From NCBI GenBank assembly GCA_009829735.1, contig CM020619.1, positions 26,934,063 through 26,998,062 on the forward strand: a DNA stretch of 64,000 bases. The letters run 5' to 3'. The stretch comes from Pyropia yezoensis. Taxonomy: Eukaryota > Rhodophyta > Bangiophyceae > Bangiales > Bangiaceae. The notes below the pieces were generated by a model that saw only the letters and a program-made list of their open reading frames with translations, was not told the origin of the DNA and made no database searches. Positions within the stretch are counted from its first letter, which is position 1. Each line of letters opens with the position of its first letter. Positions 41,691-52,130 of the stretch are shown in pieces. The translations under genes and the position numbers were made by a program.

Positions 41691-44469
41691 ATGCCAGCCA
41701 TGGTACGTAGCCGCGCTTTTCGTCTGGCACGTGCAGCAACGTGGAAAACATTACAGTCGATTCTCGGCACGGGGAGCGGCGGCGGCAGCAGCGCCAGCAG
41801 CAGTGACACGGAGGACGGCCGCGGTTGGGGTGGCCGTGGGGGGGGGGGTGGCGGCCGCAGCGGTGGCGGCGGCGGTGGCGGCGTCGGCGCCACCAACGCT
41901 ACGGTGACAGCCGCGCCCCCCCCCCATCTGGCGCCCGTCACGCCCACTCGCTCCCTCGAGCGCTCCCTCTACATCACGGAGGGCGCCCTTCAGCGGCGGC
42001 GGCTGTTTGCCGCGCTCGTCCGGCGGCCGCGGCTCGCCCTTTCCTTCCTCGGCGGCGCCGCCATCCGCGGCCCCGTCGCGGCCGCGTTTGTAGCGCACGG
42101 GCCCGCGGGGGAGGTCATCGCCGTTGTCGTTGCGGGCGGGGAGCTCCTCGTTTGGGCTGTCGACCTGGCCGCCCCTGACGGCACCCGCTCGACCGCCGCC
42201 GCCGCTGCGGCTGACCCAGACGCGGCGCCCGTGCCGCCCGCCGTGGCTCTGCCGTCACGCTCATTGCCCTTGTGGGGCGGGTGGCGGCCGCGGCGGAGCT
42301 GGTGGCCACCCGCCCGGGCGGCGCGGTCGACACGCTGGTGCTCACCACGGGGGGGGCGCTGCAGCTGTGGGTGGGCACCCAGCGGGTGGCGGGCGTGGCG
42401 CTCGGCGGCGGCGGCGCTGGCGGGAGGGGGTGGATGCCGGTGGGGCTCCGCGACGCGGTCGCCTCGAGGGTGACCGTGCTGCTCGCGCCGGCGGCGTCGG
42501 CGTCGGCGGCGACGACGGCGCCTCTGCGACCCCCCGCTGCGGCCGTCGCGGCGGTGCGGGCGGACCTGCGGTGCACGCGGTCGTCGTCGCTGCTCGCAGC
42601 GGCGCTGCTATGTGGCGTCCACGCGCGGGTGGCGAGCCGCGCTCCGGTGCCCCCCCCAGGCGGCGACGGCGGCGCCGCCCCACCCGCCGGCGCGGCTGCG
42701 GCGGTGGCGCTCCGCCGCGCCCTCCTCCATCGCCGCGCGGCGGTGCTCGACGCGACGCCGCGTGCCGGCAGCGGCAGCTGGGACGATGGCGCCGGCCACG
42801 CGTGAGCCGCCTGGCGCGGCGGCCGCGGCGCGGGCGGCGTTGACGGTGGCGGCGGCCTGTGGGGGGAGTCGCTCGACGGTGGCGGGCCTGATGGTCATGG
42901 CGGCGGTGGGAGCGGTGGGTGTGGCGCCGGGGAGCTGCCGCCAATGGCGGACTAGCGGCTGCTGGCAGCGGTGGTGCTGAACGTCCCCGCCGACCGGAAC
43001 GCGGCGGTTATGCGGCGGTGGCCCGGCGGCGTGGCCGGCGGCGGCGTTGGAATTGGCCGCGACGACGCGCTGCTCAGCGACTGGGCGTGGCTGCTTGCGT
43101 CAGACTTGCACATGGGCGCCACGCCCGCCGACGCGCCGTGCTGTGCCGCGGCCGCGCCCGACGCGGGCGCGGTCCGCCGGTCGCTCGGCTGCATGGCCGC
43201 CGCCGCCGCGGCGGCGTCGTCGACAGCGGCGGCCGCCGACGCTCATGCGGCGGCGGCGCGGGCGCTGACGGCCGACGCGCTGGCCGTCACGCTCGCGCTG
43301 TACGAGGAGGCGAAACTGACACGCGCCGCCGAGCCGGACCTGCCGGTGCTGGGCAGCCTCGCCGCGGCGCTCGCCGCGCGCCTCGGCGCAGACGCGTACG
43401 TCCGCTACTACGTGGCGGATGGCGTGTAGGGGTGGTTGGAAGAGTAGGAGGGGGGGGAGGGGGGGGGGGGGGGGGTGCCGCCGGGGGCCGGCGGGGGCGC
43501 CGCGGGGGGGGGGGGGGGGTGGGGGGGGGGGGCAGCCCGGGTGGCAGCCCTGCTGGGGCCGCCGCTTCTCCCCGCCCGCGGCGGTGCGGCTGGGCGGCGG
43601 CGCGCGGCCGGTGGCGCTCGCCGGCCGCGCGTCGCTCGTCGCGGCCGTCGCGGCGGCGGCGACGGCGGCGCGCGCGCCGTGGCGGTGGCGCGCCGAGACC
43701 GCCTCGCCGGCCGCCATGGCGGCGGCAGTCCCCCCGCTGTCGCCCATCCTGCCGCCCTCCCCGCCCGACTGGACCGCCTGGGCGGCGGCGATGATGCGGG
43801 CCCCCCCCGGGGGCGCGCCCTCCCCCTACCCGTCCGCCATCCCTTCCAGCGCGGCCGTCGAGGCGCCCGCGGTGCCGTCCTGGCGCGCCCCCGACGACCT
43901 CACCCCCTACACGTCCACCCTTTCCCGCTTGTACGGTTTGCTCTTTGCCAGCGGCGCCGCCGCGGCAACGGCGGCGGCGGGCTACCGAGACGCGGCGGTG
44001 CTGGCGGCGGCCATCGCCGCCCGCCTCGGCCTCGACCGCCTCGGCCGCCTCCGCGCCGCCACAGCCGCGCCCGTCCGCGACGTGCAAGCGCGCTGTCGGC
44101 AACGTCGGGGGTGGGCGGCGCGTGGTGGGGGGGGGGGGGGGGTTGCCCGGCGGGGGGGGTGTGCTGACCGGCGCGCGGCGGGGCGCCCAGGGGGGAGGGG
44201 GGGGGTGCGCCGATGGCGGCAGCAGCAGTGACTCGGCCGACGACAGAGAGCGGGACGTGGTGGGCCACGTGGACAGCGCGGGGGAGGAGGAGGAGGGGGC
44301 GGAGGGGGTGGCCAGCGCCTCGGCTGGCGGCTGCGGCGGTGGTGGCGGCGGCGGCGGTGCTGCGGACGTCTTCAGCCCTCTTTGGACCGCGGCCGCGGAC
44401 GTGGTCGCGGCGCCGGCGAGGGGCGCGTGGTCTTCCCGCTGGCGGGCATCCCTTCTGCTTTTTCTTTAG
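41691..44469 (+). pseudogene. APC1-like captured gene segment in the MULE
   Basis: An ATG at 41691 opens a frame with SLYITEGALQRRRLF and AVVVAGGELLVWAVD. After a one-base shift near 42255 the sense continues as LVGRVAAAAELVATRPG and LVLTTGGALQLW, resembling the N-terminal beta-propeller part of anaphase-promoting complex subunit 1. Stops follow near 42805 and 42953. Further on, ALAVTLALYEEAKLTRA, LGSLAAALAARLGADAY and VRYYVADG match the APC1 central helical region (human: YEELKLN ... PYVDHYYRD). After a poly-G stretch, PPDWTAWAAAMM, PSPYPSAIP and LGLDRLGRL...APVRDV continue in the APC1 order. APC1 is a scaffold of the ubiquitin ligase that drives mitosis. The lesions make this copy non-functional as it stands, though some gaps might be introns. 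The central match is good and the N-terminal match weaker. Confidence 0.6.
43440..43530 (+). repeat. poly-G tract in the MULE
   Basis: Dense runs of 7-13 guanines separated by single other bases, extending about 90 bp. It lies between two APC1-like blocks where an intron could be (gtaggg donor-like sequence at 43428). Similar G runs recur near 44130 and 44200. Confidence 0.85.
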
Positions 44470-44501
44470 GGGAGGGAGCGCCTTATCAAGAGCAGGCTTC
44501 A

Positions 44502-47463
44502 TCAGCTTTCATGCTCCTCTCCACCCTCAGACGACACACCCTCGTACCCCCGCTTTTTCGTGGCTCCGTCTGCAGACGACATCCGCGCCTGCTGCCGTGC
44601 AGCTAAGAAGAGCTGAAACTCAGCCAGCAGCTGAGGAGACGACTGCCAGAGGGGAGGGGCTCCCGCGGTTCCCGCTCCAGTTGTCCCACTGGGAGTTTCA
44701 CCGCCACCAGGGCGGGCCACACCCGGAGCCGCTTCTTCCGCAGGCATGGCATCTCGCCCCGCAGCCGCGTGTGCATCTGCAGCTCTGGCTGCACCACCGC
44801 GAGGAGGACTTGCGCTTGCTCGCCCGGACTTGGCGGGCTTGGGCGGCTGCCCAGCGCTCGGCACAACGTTGCTCTTCCGCTTCCGCTTGGTGGCGCGATT
44901 CATGCGCGCCACCTGCAACGCCCCGGAGGGCGCCGCTTGGCCGGGCGACGTGATGGCGGCCATCGTCCTTGCATCAAAGTCGGAAAGTGACGCGATGACC
45001 TCCAGTAGCGAGGACGCTCTGGCGTCCGACACGACCTGCTTTGTTTGTCGGTTCAAAGACTCGCAAGCGTTGGTGTTGTCAGGACTCGCCAGTAGCTCAA
45101 ATTTGTTAAGCCGGCCACTGCTCTTCGGGAAGGCTGCGGAGAAGGCGGCCGGGTTCTTGAGGAGCCACAGGATGACGTTGGCCTTTTTCGATTCATGGCT
45201 TTTCTGATACTCCGCGGCCAGCGAGGACAGGCGTTCCCGTACCCCCGACTCACCGCCCACGGCATCAGCTTCCCGCAGCTGCACCATAACGCTGAAAAAG
45301 GGGTCACCCACGCTGTTGCCGCTGGGTCCCAGGAGGAAACGCTTAAAATGAACGGCGCAGCCAATGACCCTGCCAGTGTAGTCGGCTGGTTCACCTCCAA
45401 ACACCCGGCTTAGGCCACGCGCGAACCCAGTGTGTTGCGCTGTCTCAAAGTCCATTGTAGCGGCAACAAAGGGTGTTTTTCTGCTACTGGTCCCGCCCCC
45501 CGCCCGGACCGCTACACGCCCGCCGGGCCCAGCCAGGCCGTGCTCCGCCGCAGCCGAGAAGTAGAACTCAAACAGCTCCTCGTACATAGACGTGGTCTTC
45601 CCAATCACCATTGCTCGGAGCAGGGTTACCGCCCGGTTCAGCCACGGCACAAAAGATCTACGCACGGAGACGGACAGTAGCAATACGTCAGTGACTGAGA
45701 TGATCTCCCTCATCGCAGAGGAGGTCGAAAGCCTGGGAAAACAGGCCTGAGTCTCGCCGCCACCGCACAGAGCCCTCCTGACTTACATGATGGAAAAATG
45801 ATGCCAGTCAAAAGCCTGCTTTCCAGCCTCTCTAATGGCCTCCGCCTGTACGCCATCCTTAGCAGAGCCCCGGGAGACAACGCCAAACGTTGAGTCAGCC
45901 TCGATGTAGCGCATCTGGCCGGCCATGTCGGCCTGCTTCGCAGTCTGGAGGACCACGGCAGTGTACTCCGGTTTCTGAATAATCGCCTTCACGTACTCGT
46001 GGCGGTAGCCCGACCGACGGTAGAGGTCCATCACCCCAAGCAGGTCCTGCCCAAATGGGTGGGCTGTAGAGCGCGCCGAGTGGCGCAGCTTGCGGACGAA
46101 GGAGGTGCTCGCCAGTCCCCCGCCGCTGGCATCGCTGATCGCCGCCTGAAAGAAAAAGCCAGAAAGAGACACAGACACCACAATTGCGCTTGTATGTCAG
46201 AAAGATCGCTCCACAATCACAGGTGCTCAAACCACACAATCAGACAGATAAGAAGCAGAAAAGCCAGTCTACATACCTGCAGCGCTCGAATGGATGCTGA
46301 CGGATTATCTTCGACCACGTTCTGCACGAGCCGGCTTGAGGGCTTGCAAACCGGGAAAACGTGGGAGTGCGTCCCACGCACGATGACGAATACGCGTATA
46401 GTGTCGCCAGTACTCCCAGCGGGGCTCAGGAACTCAACACGCACTGGGCACCCGCCCCCCCCCGACCTCTTGAGGCGAGGGTTCTCGCCTCCGTGCCGCT
46501 TGCACGTCAGCTCCTTGAAGCGCTTGCCAGAGATGTAGCTGCATGTATCAGATGACGCGACGTCCTCAATACCGTCCTCCAACCAGGTCTTGACCAGGTC
46601 AGGGTTAACCCCTGGACGAATGCAGCGGGACATATGCCCTCCCCTGGAGGTGGGTGGGTCACCTGGCTCCCAGTTGGAGCACCCAATAAAAGCCCCGCGG
46701 CCCCCTCTGGGAGACAGAAACACGGGGTGCCCACCGCAGGGGATGTTATCCTTGTCCGTAAAGGAGCATCCGCCCTCCATGTTCTGCAAGGTCTTAAAGT
46801 ACGCCTGTTGCGGCCGACGCACACAAATATGCAAGGGAACAAACATGTGGATGGACGAAGAAAAGCGAGCGATGCGCCAATACGCCCAGATATGAGAAAT
46901 GCGCCCAGGAGTGTGTGCCCACAGAGATTGGTTTCAAGGTCATAGAGTGGCCACAGGCGTACTGCGCAAGGAGAGCGGCCCAAAATTCGTCAAAGTGGCA
47001 AAGAGCGACCAGGAGCTTGCTGGATTTAACATACCATAGAAGTCTTTCGTACCCGTCTCTCCGGGTCATCGTCATCCTCGCACATCTTCATGGCCGCCAG
47101 CCACGTGGGGTTATCAAAGTCGACCTCCGTATGACCCATGTTGGCCACGTCCGCGGGCATGAGGGAGCACACCATCGGTGGGGTGCACGTACGCGTCCGC
47201 ACACTGTAACGTTTCCACCGTCCAGAGATGAGCACCATTGTAGAGCTCGTGCCCTTGGGCGGCCCCCAGGTGTACGGACTGTCCTTAAACCAGGTCTCCG
47301 CCGAGGATGGAGGCAAATCGAGGACGTGGGCAACTCCACCATCGCTGGTGCTGAAGTACTGGTCGGCGGCGTCGCCGTGGATGACAACCTTTTCAACTGC
47401 TTTTTTTGCGCTGATCTGAGTCGTGAGAATCGATGCATGCAGCCAAGGGAAGCATTTACCCAT
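44502..47463 (-). CDS. Mutator-like transposase, four exons
   Basis: Exons 47463-47035, 46804-46277, 46145-45787 and 45732-44502, with GT-AG introns of 230, 131 and 54 bp (donors gtatgt, gtatgt, gtaagt), keep one frame of about 848 residues without a stop. Exon 2 has Cys/His motifs (LTCKRHGG, CPVRVEF, GTHSHVFPVCK) like the WRKY/GCM1-type zinc fingers of MULE transposases. Exons 3 and 4 carry the nuclease: YIEADSTFGVV (first Asp), FDWHHFSIM, TMDFETAQ (second Asp), IGCAVHFKRFL (C-x2-H) and TNACESLNRQ (Glu). The C-terminus is disordered. It is enclosed by MULE TIRs with a 9-bp target duplication. The 5' end is the least certain part; the ATG at 47463 is the first in that frame. The element may still be active. 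Confidence 0.85.
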
Positions 47464-47962
47464 GCGTTAGTACTTCAAGACCATGCGTTGAGCGATATGC
47501 GGGTCGAAACAAAGTGCCGGGTCATACAAGGATGCTCTCTCAAAGAAAAGACGCTCATGGCCATACCCGATACAGTCCAGATTCCTCGCGGGCAAACAGG
47601 AGGACGGGCTCCGCATCTGGCTCCGAATCATTGGGCTGGGGCTCGCGCACGTCAGCTGCCGTGGCAAGCGCGGTCGCCTCGGGTTCGGCCGGGTCCATGT
47701 TCACCGCAACGAAGCGCTGTTGGCCGTGGCAGGGAGGGGGCTGCCGCCAGCGTAGAGGATGCTTGCTGAACAGGTGGAAGTAGGCGACTCGTTGGCGTGG
47801 GCGGTCAAGGTCGCTCGGCGTCGCTTCCGACGAGCCTGGCGGTCGGCGCGGGGTGGCCGGTCTGGGCAGCCAGTCGGGGTGGGCCGGGCGATGTGGGCGC
47901 GCAGTTTTTGGCGCCACCCAGGCGGTTGCCCGCCCTTTCAGGCACTCCCCCTCACGTATCAG

Positions 47963-48151
47963 AATTGTGACGGCAGCCTGGGACTGAACCCCGCCCCACC
48001 CCAACTGAACCCCACCCCAGCGCATCCTACAAGAGACGGGCACTTGATAGGGGTCACCTTCAGCACGCTTGCAATTCACATCAATTCCAGTGCGCACCAC
48101 TCAACCCCACCTTCTGATTTCCATCCGAACCCCACCCTCAACCCTAGCCCC
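47963..48151 (-). repeat. right TIR of the MULE
   Basis: Inverted partner of 40281-40491 with scattered mismatches. It lies about 0.5 kb upstream of the transposase start codon at 47463, so transposase transcription probably starts from or near this TIR, as in other MULEs. Confidence 0.92.
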
Positions 48152-48160
48152 CCAACAGAC

Positions 48161-49799
48161 TGGTCTCGGCCAGGATCAGAGAGCCCGGAGAGTAGTAGCC
48201 CACCTTCCGATGGACTCGGCACGCATTCGCCCGCAATTTAAGCACGCCAGCACCACGCCCGTGCTGATGGGGGAGCTCAGCACACGATCTGAGCCCCAGT
48301 ACACCCCAGTAAGCCGCAGTACGAGTGGTACGTTTTCCCGACGATCCGGTGAGCTCAGATGCATTGCACGCTCGCCACGATAAAGTTTTGCGGTGCTGTG
48401 GTCTTTGAGCGACGAGCGGCTGCACGCGGTTCCGCTGGGGCGGGGGGACTTCAACGAGAGTTTCTTTGCTGCAGCTGGGAATTCCGCAGGTACCAGGATT
48501 CGAAACTCGCTGACAGTCAAAAACGGCTGCTCGGTTCCGCCAGCGCGGCGTGGGACTGGGGTGCCCGTCGCTCGGCGACCGACGGCGGGGGAGCCGTTGG
48601 TCTGGATCCGCAGCTGACAATCCCCTTTCCGCCGCCCGCCACAGGCCGCCTCCGCCGCCCACCCCCTCGCCCCCCGCGTCTACAGTATGTAACTGCCCAC
48701 GGCATGCGTGACGAGGCACAACAGGATACCTTTTTCAGCAGGTGCCGCCGCCCCCACTGGCAGCGATTCCCACGTTAGAGATGGCCAGAGCAGCCGAGCC
48801 GCGCCGACGAGGGTGGGCAGACTGGCAACGCAGTGTCTGTTGAGCCCGCCCGCGTTGCCCTCTCCACGCGGGGGACTGGCCGGCTTGCGGAGCCGTCCCC
48901 TGGCGCATGGCACGTCTAGGCGGCAGAGCTTGGAATCAACCCCCCCTCCCCCCCCCCGACCCCAGCCCCTCCCAGCCCCCTGTCTCCCCGCCCACCTCTC
49001 CCGCCTCTCCTCCACACACCCCCCGCGCCACCTCCGTCCCCGCCTGCCCACCCCAGTGTCAACCAGCCTTCCCCCCCCTCCGGCTCCTTTGCTGCCATCG
49101 GGGTGTCTCGGGGAAAACGCGCTTGCAGGCCAGCTGCCAACGGCTGCTGCTGTTCCGCGGCGGTCGCCCCCCTGCCCCATCCGGCGTACATACGCGCACG
49201 GCCGCCGGCCTATAGGGGGTGGCTGAGGGCCGAGTCATTGACGCACAGACCCGCCCGCACCGGTTGGCGGCTCCTCACTCGCAGCCGCGTCGCGCCACGC
49301 CGCGTGCGCCTCGGCAGGCGCGTCGGTTCCGGGGCACGCGGTCGGTCGGTCGGTCGGTCGGTCGGTCGGTCGGTCGGTCGGTCGGTCGGGTCGGGTCGGT
49401 GGTAGCCATCTGCCAGTCTTGGTTGCCCCGGCGTGCTGGCCGCCGCTTTGCCTCTGCGACAGACGTTGTCGCAGTCGTGGCTGCTCCCACGGCTACCACC
49501 GCCGTTGGGGGGGGGGGGCGTACGGTGTTGCGGACACCCCCACCGTCCGGCCCAGGCCGGCGCTCCTCCGCCCTCGCCAGCCGCAGCGGGGTGGGGAGCG
49601 GGGATTATAACCACCTCCAACGGACCGCGTCAGCACGGGCCGCCTGGTACTCTTGTCTGTCCCACTCCCCACGTGACGTCACGCCTGCTGATTCCACGGA
49701 CGGGTGGGGGTCATCCGCTTCGCGCTCTTCTTTCCCCTGACGCTCGGCCTACCCCTTTTCTTTCCCGCTTCCCCATTGCTACCTCCCCTTCCCATCACG
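48161..49799. other. intergenic upstream of UGDH copy 2
   Basis: About 1.6 kb with no supported gene. It includes a C-rich patch (48940-49090), a CGGT array (49340-49400) and a poly-G run near 49510. It contains the promoter and leader of UGDH copy 2; the region just before the ATG is pyrimidine-rich (cccttttctttcccgcttcc). Confidence 0.55.
49338..49402. repeat. CGGT tetranucleotide microsatellite
   Basis: About 13 nearly perfect cggt units ending in cgggtcgggtcggtgg, about 400-460 bp upstream of the UGDH copy 2 ATG. A similar array (58586-58640) lies at a like distance upstream of the corepressor copy 2 ATG. Confidence 0.95.
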
Positions 49800-51572
49800 A
49801 TGGTGTCCAACCCAGTACAGACCGGCCTGCGCATCTGCTGCATCGGTGCTGGTTATGTTGGCGGCCCTACCATGGCCATGATGGCCCTCAAGTGCCCAGA
49901 AGTCACTGTCACGGTATGTGTTGCGGAGGAGGGCGCGTTGGCGGCGTCGGCGGGACTGTGCGCATCACCCGCCTTTGACAAGGCCACTGTGCGACGCCCC
50001 GCCGGATGTGATCGGCGGCTTCGCCCTGCTGTCACATCATTAGTGTGTGGTGCGCTGCCTTTCGTGCTCGCGGGTTGATGGACGTGGATAGAGAACGACT
50101 CGGGTTTCAGTGGGACACATGTCCGCGGAATGCTAACCTTCTATGTCTATCTTTTGTCACCCACCCTGGCCTGTACATTCGCTTTGCGGTTGTTTCATTC
50201 TGCCGTCGCTACGTCCCAACTGACTGTTTTTTTACCCCCCCCTCCCACCATGTAGATTGTCGACATCTCTGTTCCTCGCATTGCGGCGTGGAACAGCGAT
50301 GAGCTCCCCATTTACGAGCCTGGCCTGGACAAGGTCGTCAAGGCTTGTCGCGGGAAGAACCTGTTCTTCTCCACCGATGTGGACCAGGGAATCCGCGACG
50401 CCGACATTATCTTTGTGGCGGTCAACACGCCGACAAAGAAGGTTGGCCTTGGCGCCGGCCGCGCGGCCGACCTGACCTACTGGGAGCTGGCCGCTCGCCG
50501 CATTGCGTCCGTGGCTGAGTCGCCTAAGGTGGTGGTGGAAAAGAGTACGGTGCCCATCAAGACGGCTGAGGCCATCTCGGCAGTGCTGCACGGGGCGGGC
50601 AAGACCCGCTTCGATGTCCTCTCCAACCCCGAGTTTCTCGCGGAAGGCACCGCCATGACTGACCTGGACAACCCCGACCGCGTGCTGATTGGCGGTAACA
50701 TGAACGAGTCGGGTCAGGCGGCAGTGGCCAAGCTGGCCGATGTGTACGCCCACTGGGTGCCACGGGAGCGCATCCTGACGACTAACGTGTGGTCATCGGA
50801 GCTGTCCAAGCTGGTGGCGAACAGCTTCCTCGCCCAGCGAGTGTCGAGCATCAACGCGGTGAGTGCCATCTGTGAGGCGTCGGGCGCGGATGTGGATGAG
50901 GTGGCCCGTGCCGTGGGGATGGACTCACGGATTGGCCCGAAGTTCCTCAAGGCGAGTGTCGGCTTTGGGGGTTCTTGCTTCCAGAAGGACATCCTCAATC
51001 TGGTATATTTGTGCCAGTCGATGGGTCTCCCCGACGTGGCCGAGTACTTCCACTCTGTCGTTACGATGAACGACCGGCAGAAAGAGCGGTTTGTGTCGCG
51101 TATCATCCACGGGCTGTTCAATACGGTGACGGGCAAGCGCATTGCGCTGCTGGGCTTTGCGTTCAAGAAGGACACCGGGGACACGCGGGAGTCAGCGGCG
51201 ATTGAGATTTGCCGTCGGCTGATTGAGGAGCGCGCTTCGGTGTGCATCTACGACCCCAAGGTGGAGGCCAATCAGATCTGGATGGACCTGACCGCTGCGA
51301 CGCGGCTGGACAGGACCGAAGTGGAGAAGTACGTGACGCTGTGCGACTCTGCGTACGAGGCGGCGGCGGGAGCACACGCACTGGCCGTTGCCACCGAGTG
51401 GGATGAATTCAAGGGGCTGGACTTTGCCAAGATCCAGGACGGGATGGTGAAGCCGTGCTTTGTGTTCGACGGCCGCAACGTGCTCGACCACGCGGCACTG
51501 CGCAAGCTCGGCTACATCGTGTACGCCATTGGCAAGCCGCTGGACCCCAAGCTCAACACGAACTTTTGCTAG
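49800..51572 (+). CDS. UGDH: UDP-glucose 6-dehydrogenase, copy 2
   Basis: Exons 49800-49913 and 50256-51572, with a 342-bp GT-AG intron (gtatgt ... catgtag) at the same phase-0 position as copy 1; 476 residues. It has the same catalytic apparatus as copy 1: [27 protein letters not shown] with Cys279. By hand, 15 residues differ from copy 1, four of them in the 38-residue first exon, and none lies between about residues 190 and 427. The sequence between those points is about 99% identical in DNA, against roughly 93-94% on either side. Converting UDP-glucose to UDP-glucuronate is the assured function. Whether the two copies differ in expression cannot be seen; upstream sequences are unrelated. 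The convergent CYC8-like copy 2 follows. Confidence 0.97.
49914..50255 (+). other. UGDH: intron of UGDH copy 2
   Basis: 342 bp, donor gtatgt, acceptor accatgtag, phase 0 after codon 38. It has no visible similarity to the 411-bp intron at the same site in copy 1. Confidence 0.92.
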
Positions 51573-52130
51573 TGGTGCTCGCAGAGATGAATGAGCCCAT
51601 CACGCTCAGCATCAGCAGGACCTGCTGTGCCTGCAGGTCGGCGCTGGCCTGTTTCGCTGATTGATAATCCCGGGGTCTCTGTTTCTTTTCTCGTGCAATT
51701 GCCGGAAGCTCTTCCAGCACCGAGCACACTGCACGACGTTGAGAGCAGACCAGGACTGTGGCATTGTGCGCCCAGTCCGCTGTCGCCACGAGGATAAAGA
51801 TCAGAGGCCGGTGCAACATCGAAAAAAAAGGGAGAGAACATGGGATCAGCATCCAGAGGTACACATGGTAAAGGGCATTCTGAAGACAAGCGATACGCCG
51901 AATTGCCAGCAGGGTAAAGAAAAGCAATTACTACTACATACAACACACACAATCACCAACTGAAGCCATCGCACAGATGCACGAAACAACAGTAACACCA
52001 CATCTCGAGCCCCCACGCGCCCACACACGTCACCCTGCCCCTCACAAACATCAAACCCGATGAACGAAGCACTCGAGTACCTCGCTGCAATTCAATGAAT
52101 GAAACAAACTCGAGTACCTCGCTGCAAAGC
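51573..52130. other. convergent intergenic spacer, copy 2
   Basis: About 560 bp between the UGDH copy 2 stop and the corepressor copy 2 stop. It is AT-richer than the genes. A short direct repeat, gaaacaaactcgagtacctcgctgcaa-like (ctcgagtacctcgctgcaa at about 52072 and 52108), lies next to the corepressor stop. No gene is supported. Confidence 0.6.

Larger units (their letters stand above)
40281..48151 (-). mobile_element. Mutator-like element (MULE) with long TIRs
   Basis: A 7871-bp element bounded by about 200-bp terminal inverted repeats (40281-40491 and 47963-48151). The outer ends read cgggtaaggg on the left and, reverse-complemented, ggggctaggg on the right. Both arms share blocks such as aatcagaaggtggggttgag and ggttcagtcccaggc. 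A perfect 9-bp direct duplication, ccaacagac, flanks it (40272-40280 and 48152-48160), the hallmark of Mutator insertion. It carries a minus-strand transposase with three introns and, on the plus strand, a GC-extreme segment resembling APC1, so it has the look of a gene-capturing MULE. Confidence 0.92.
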
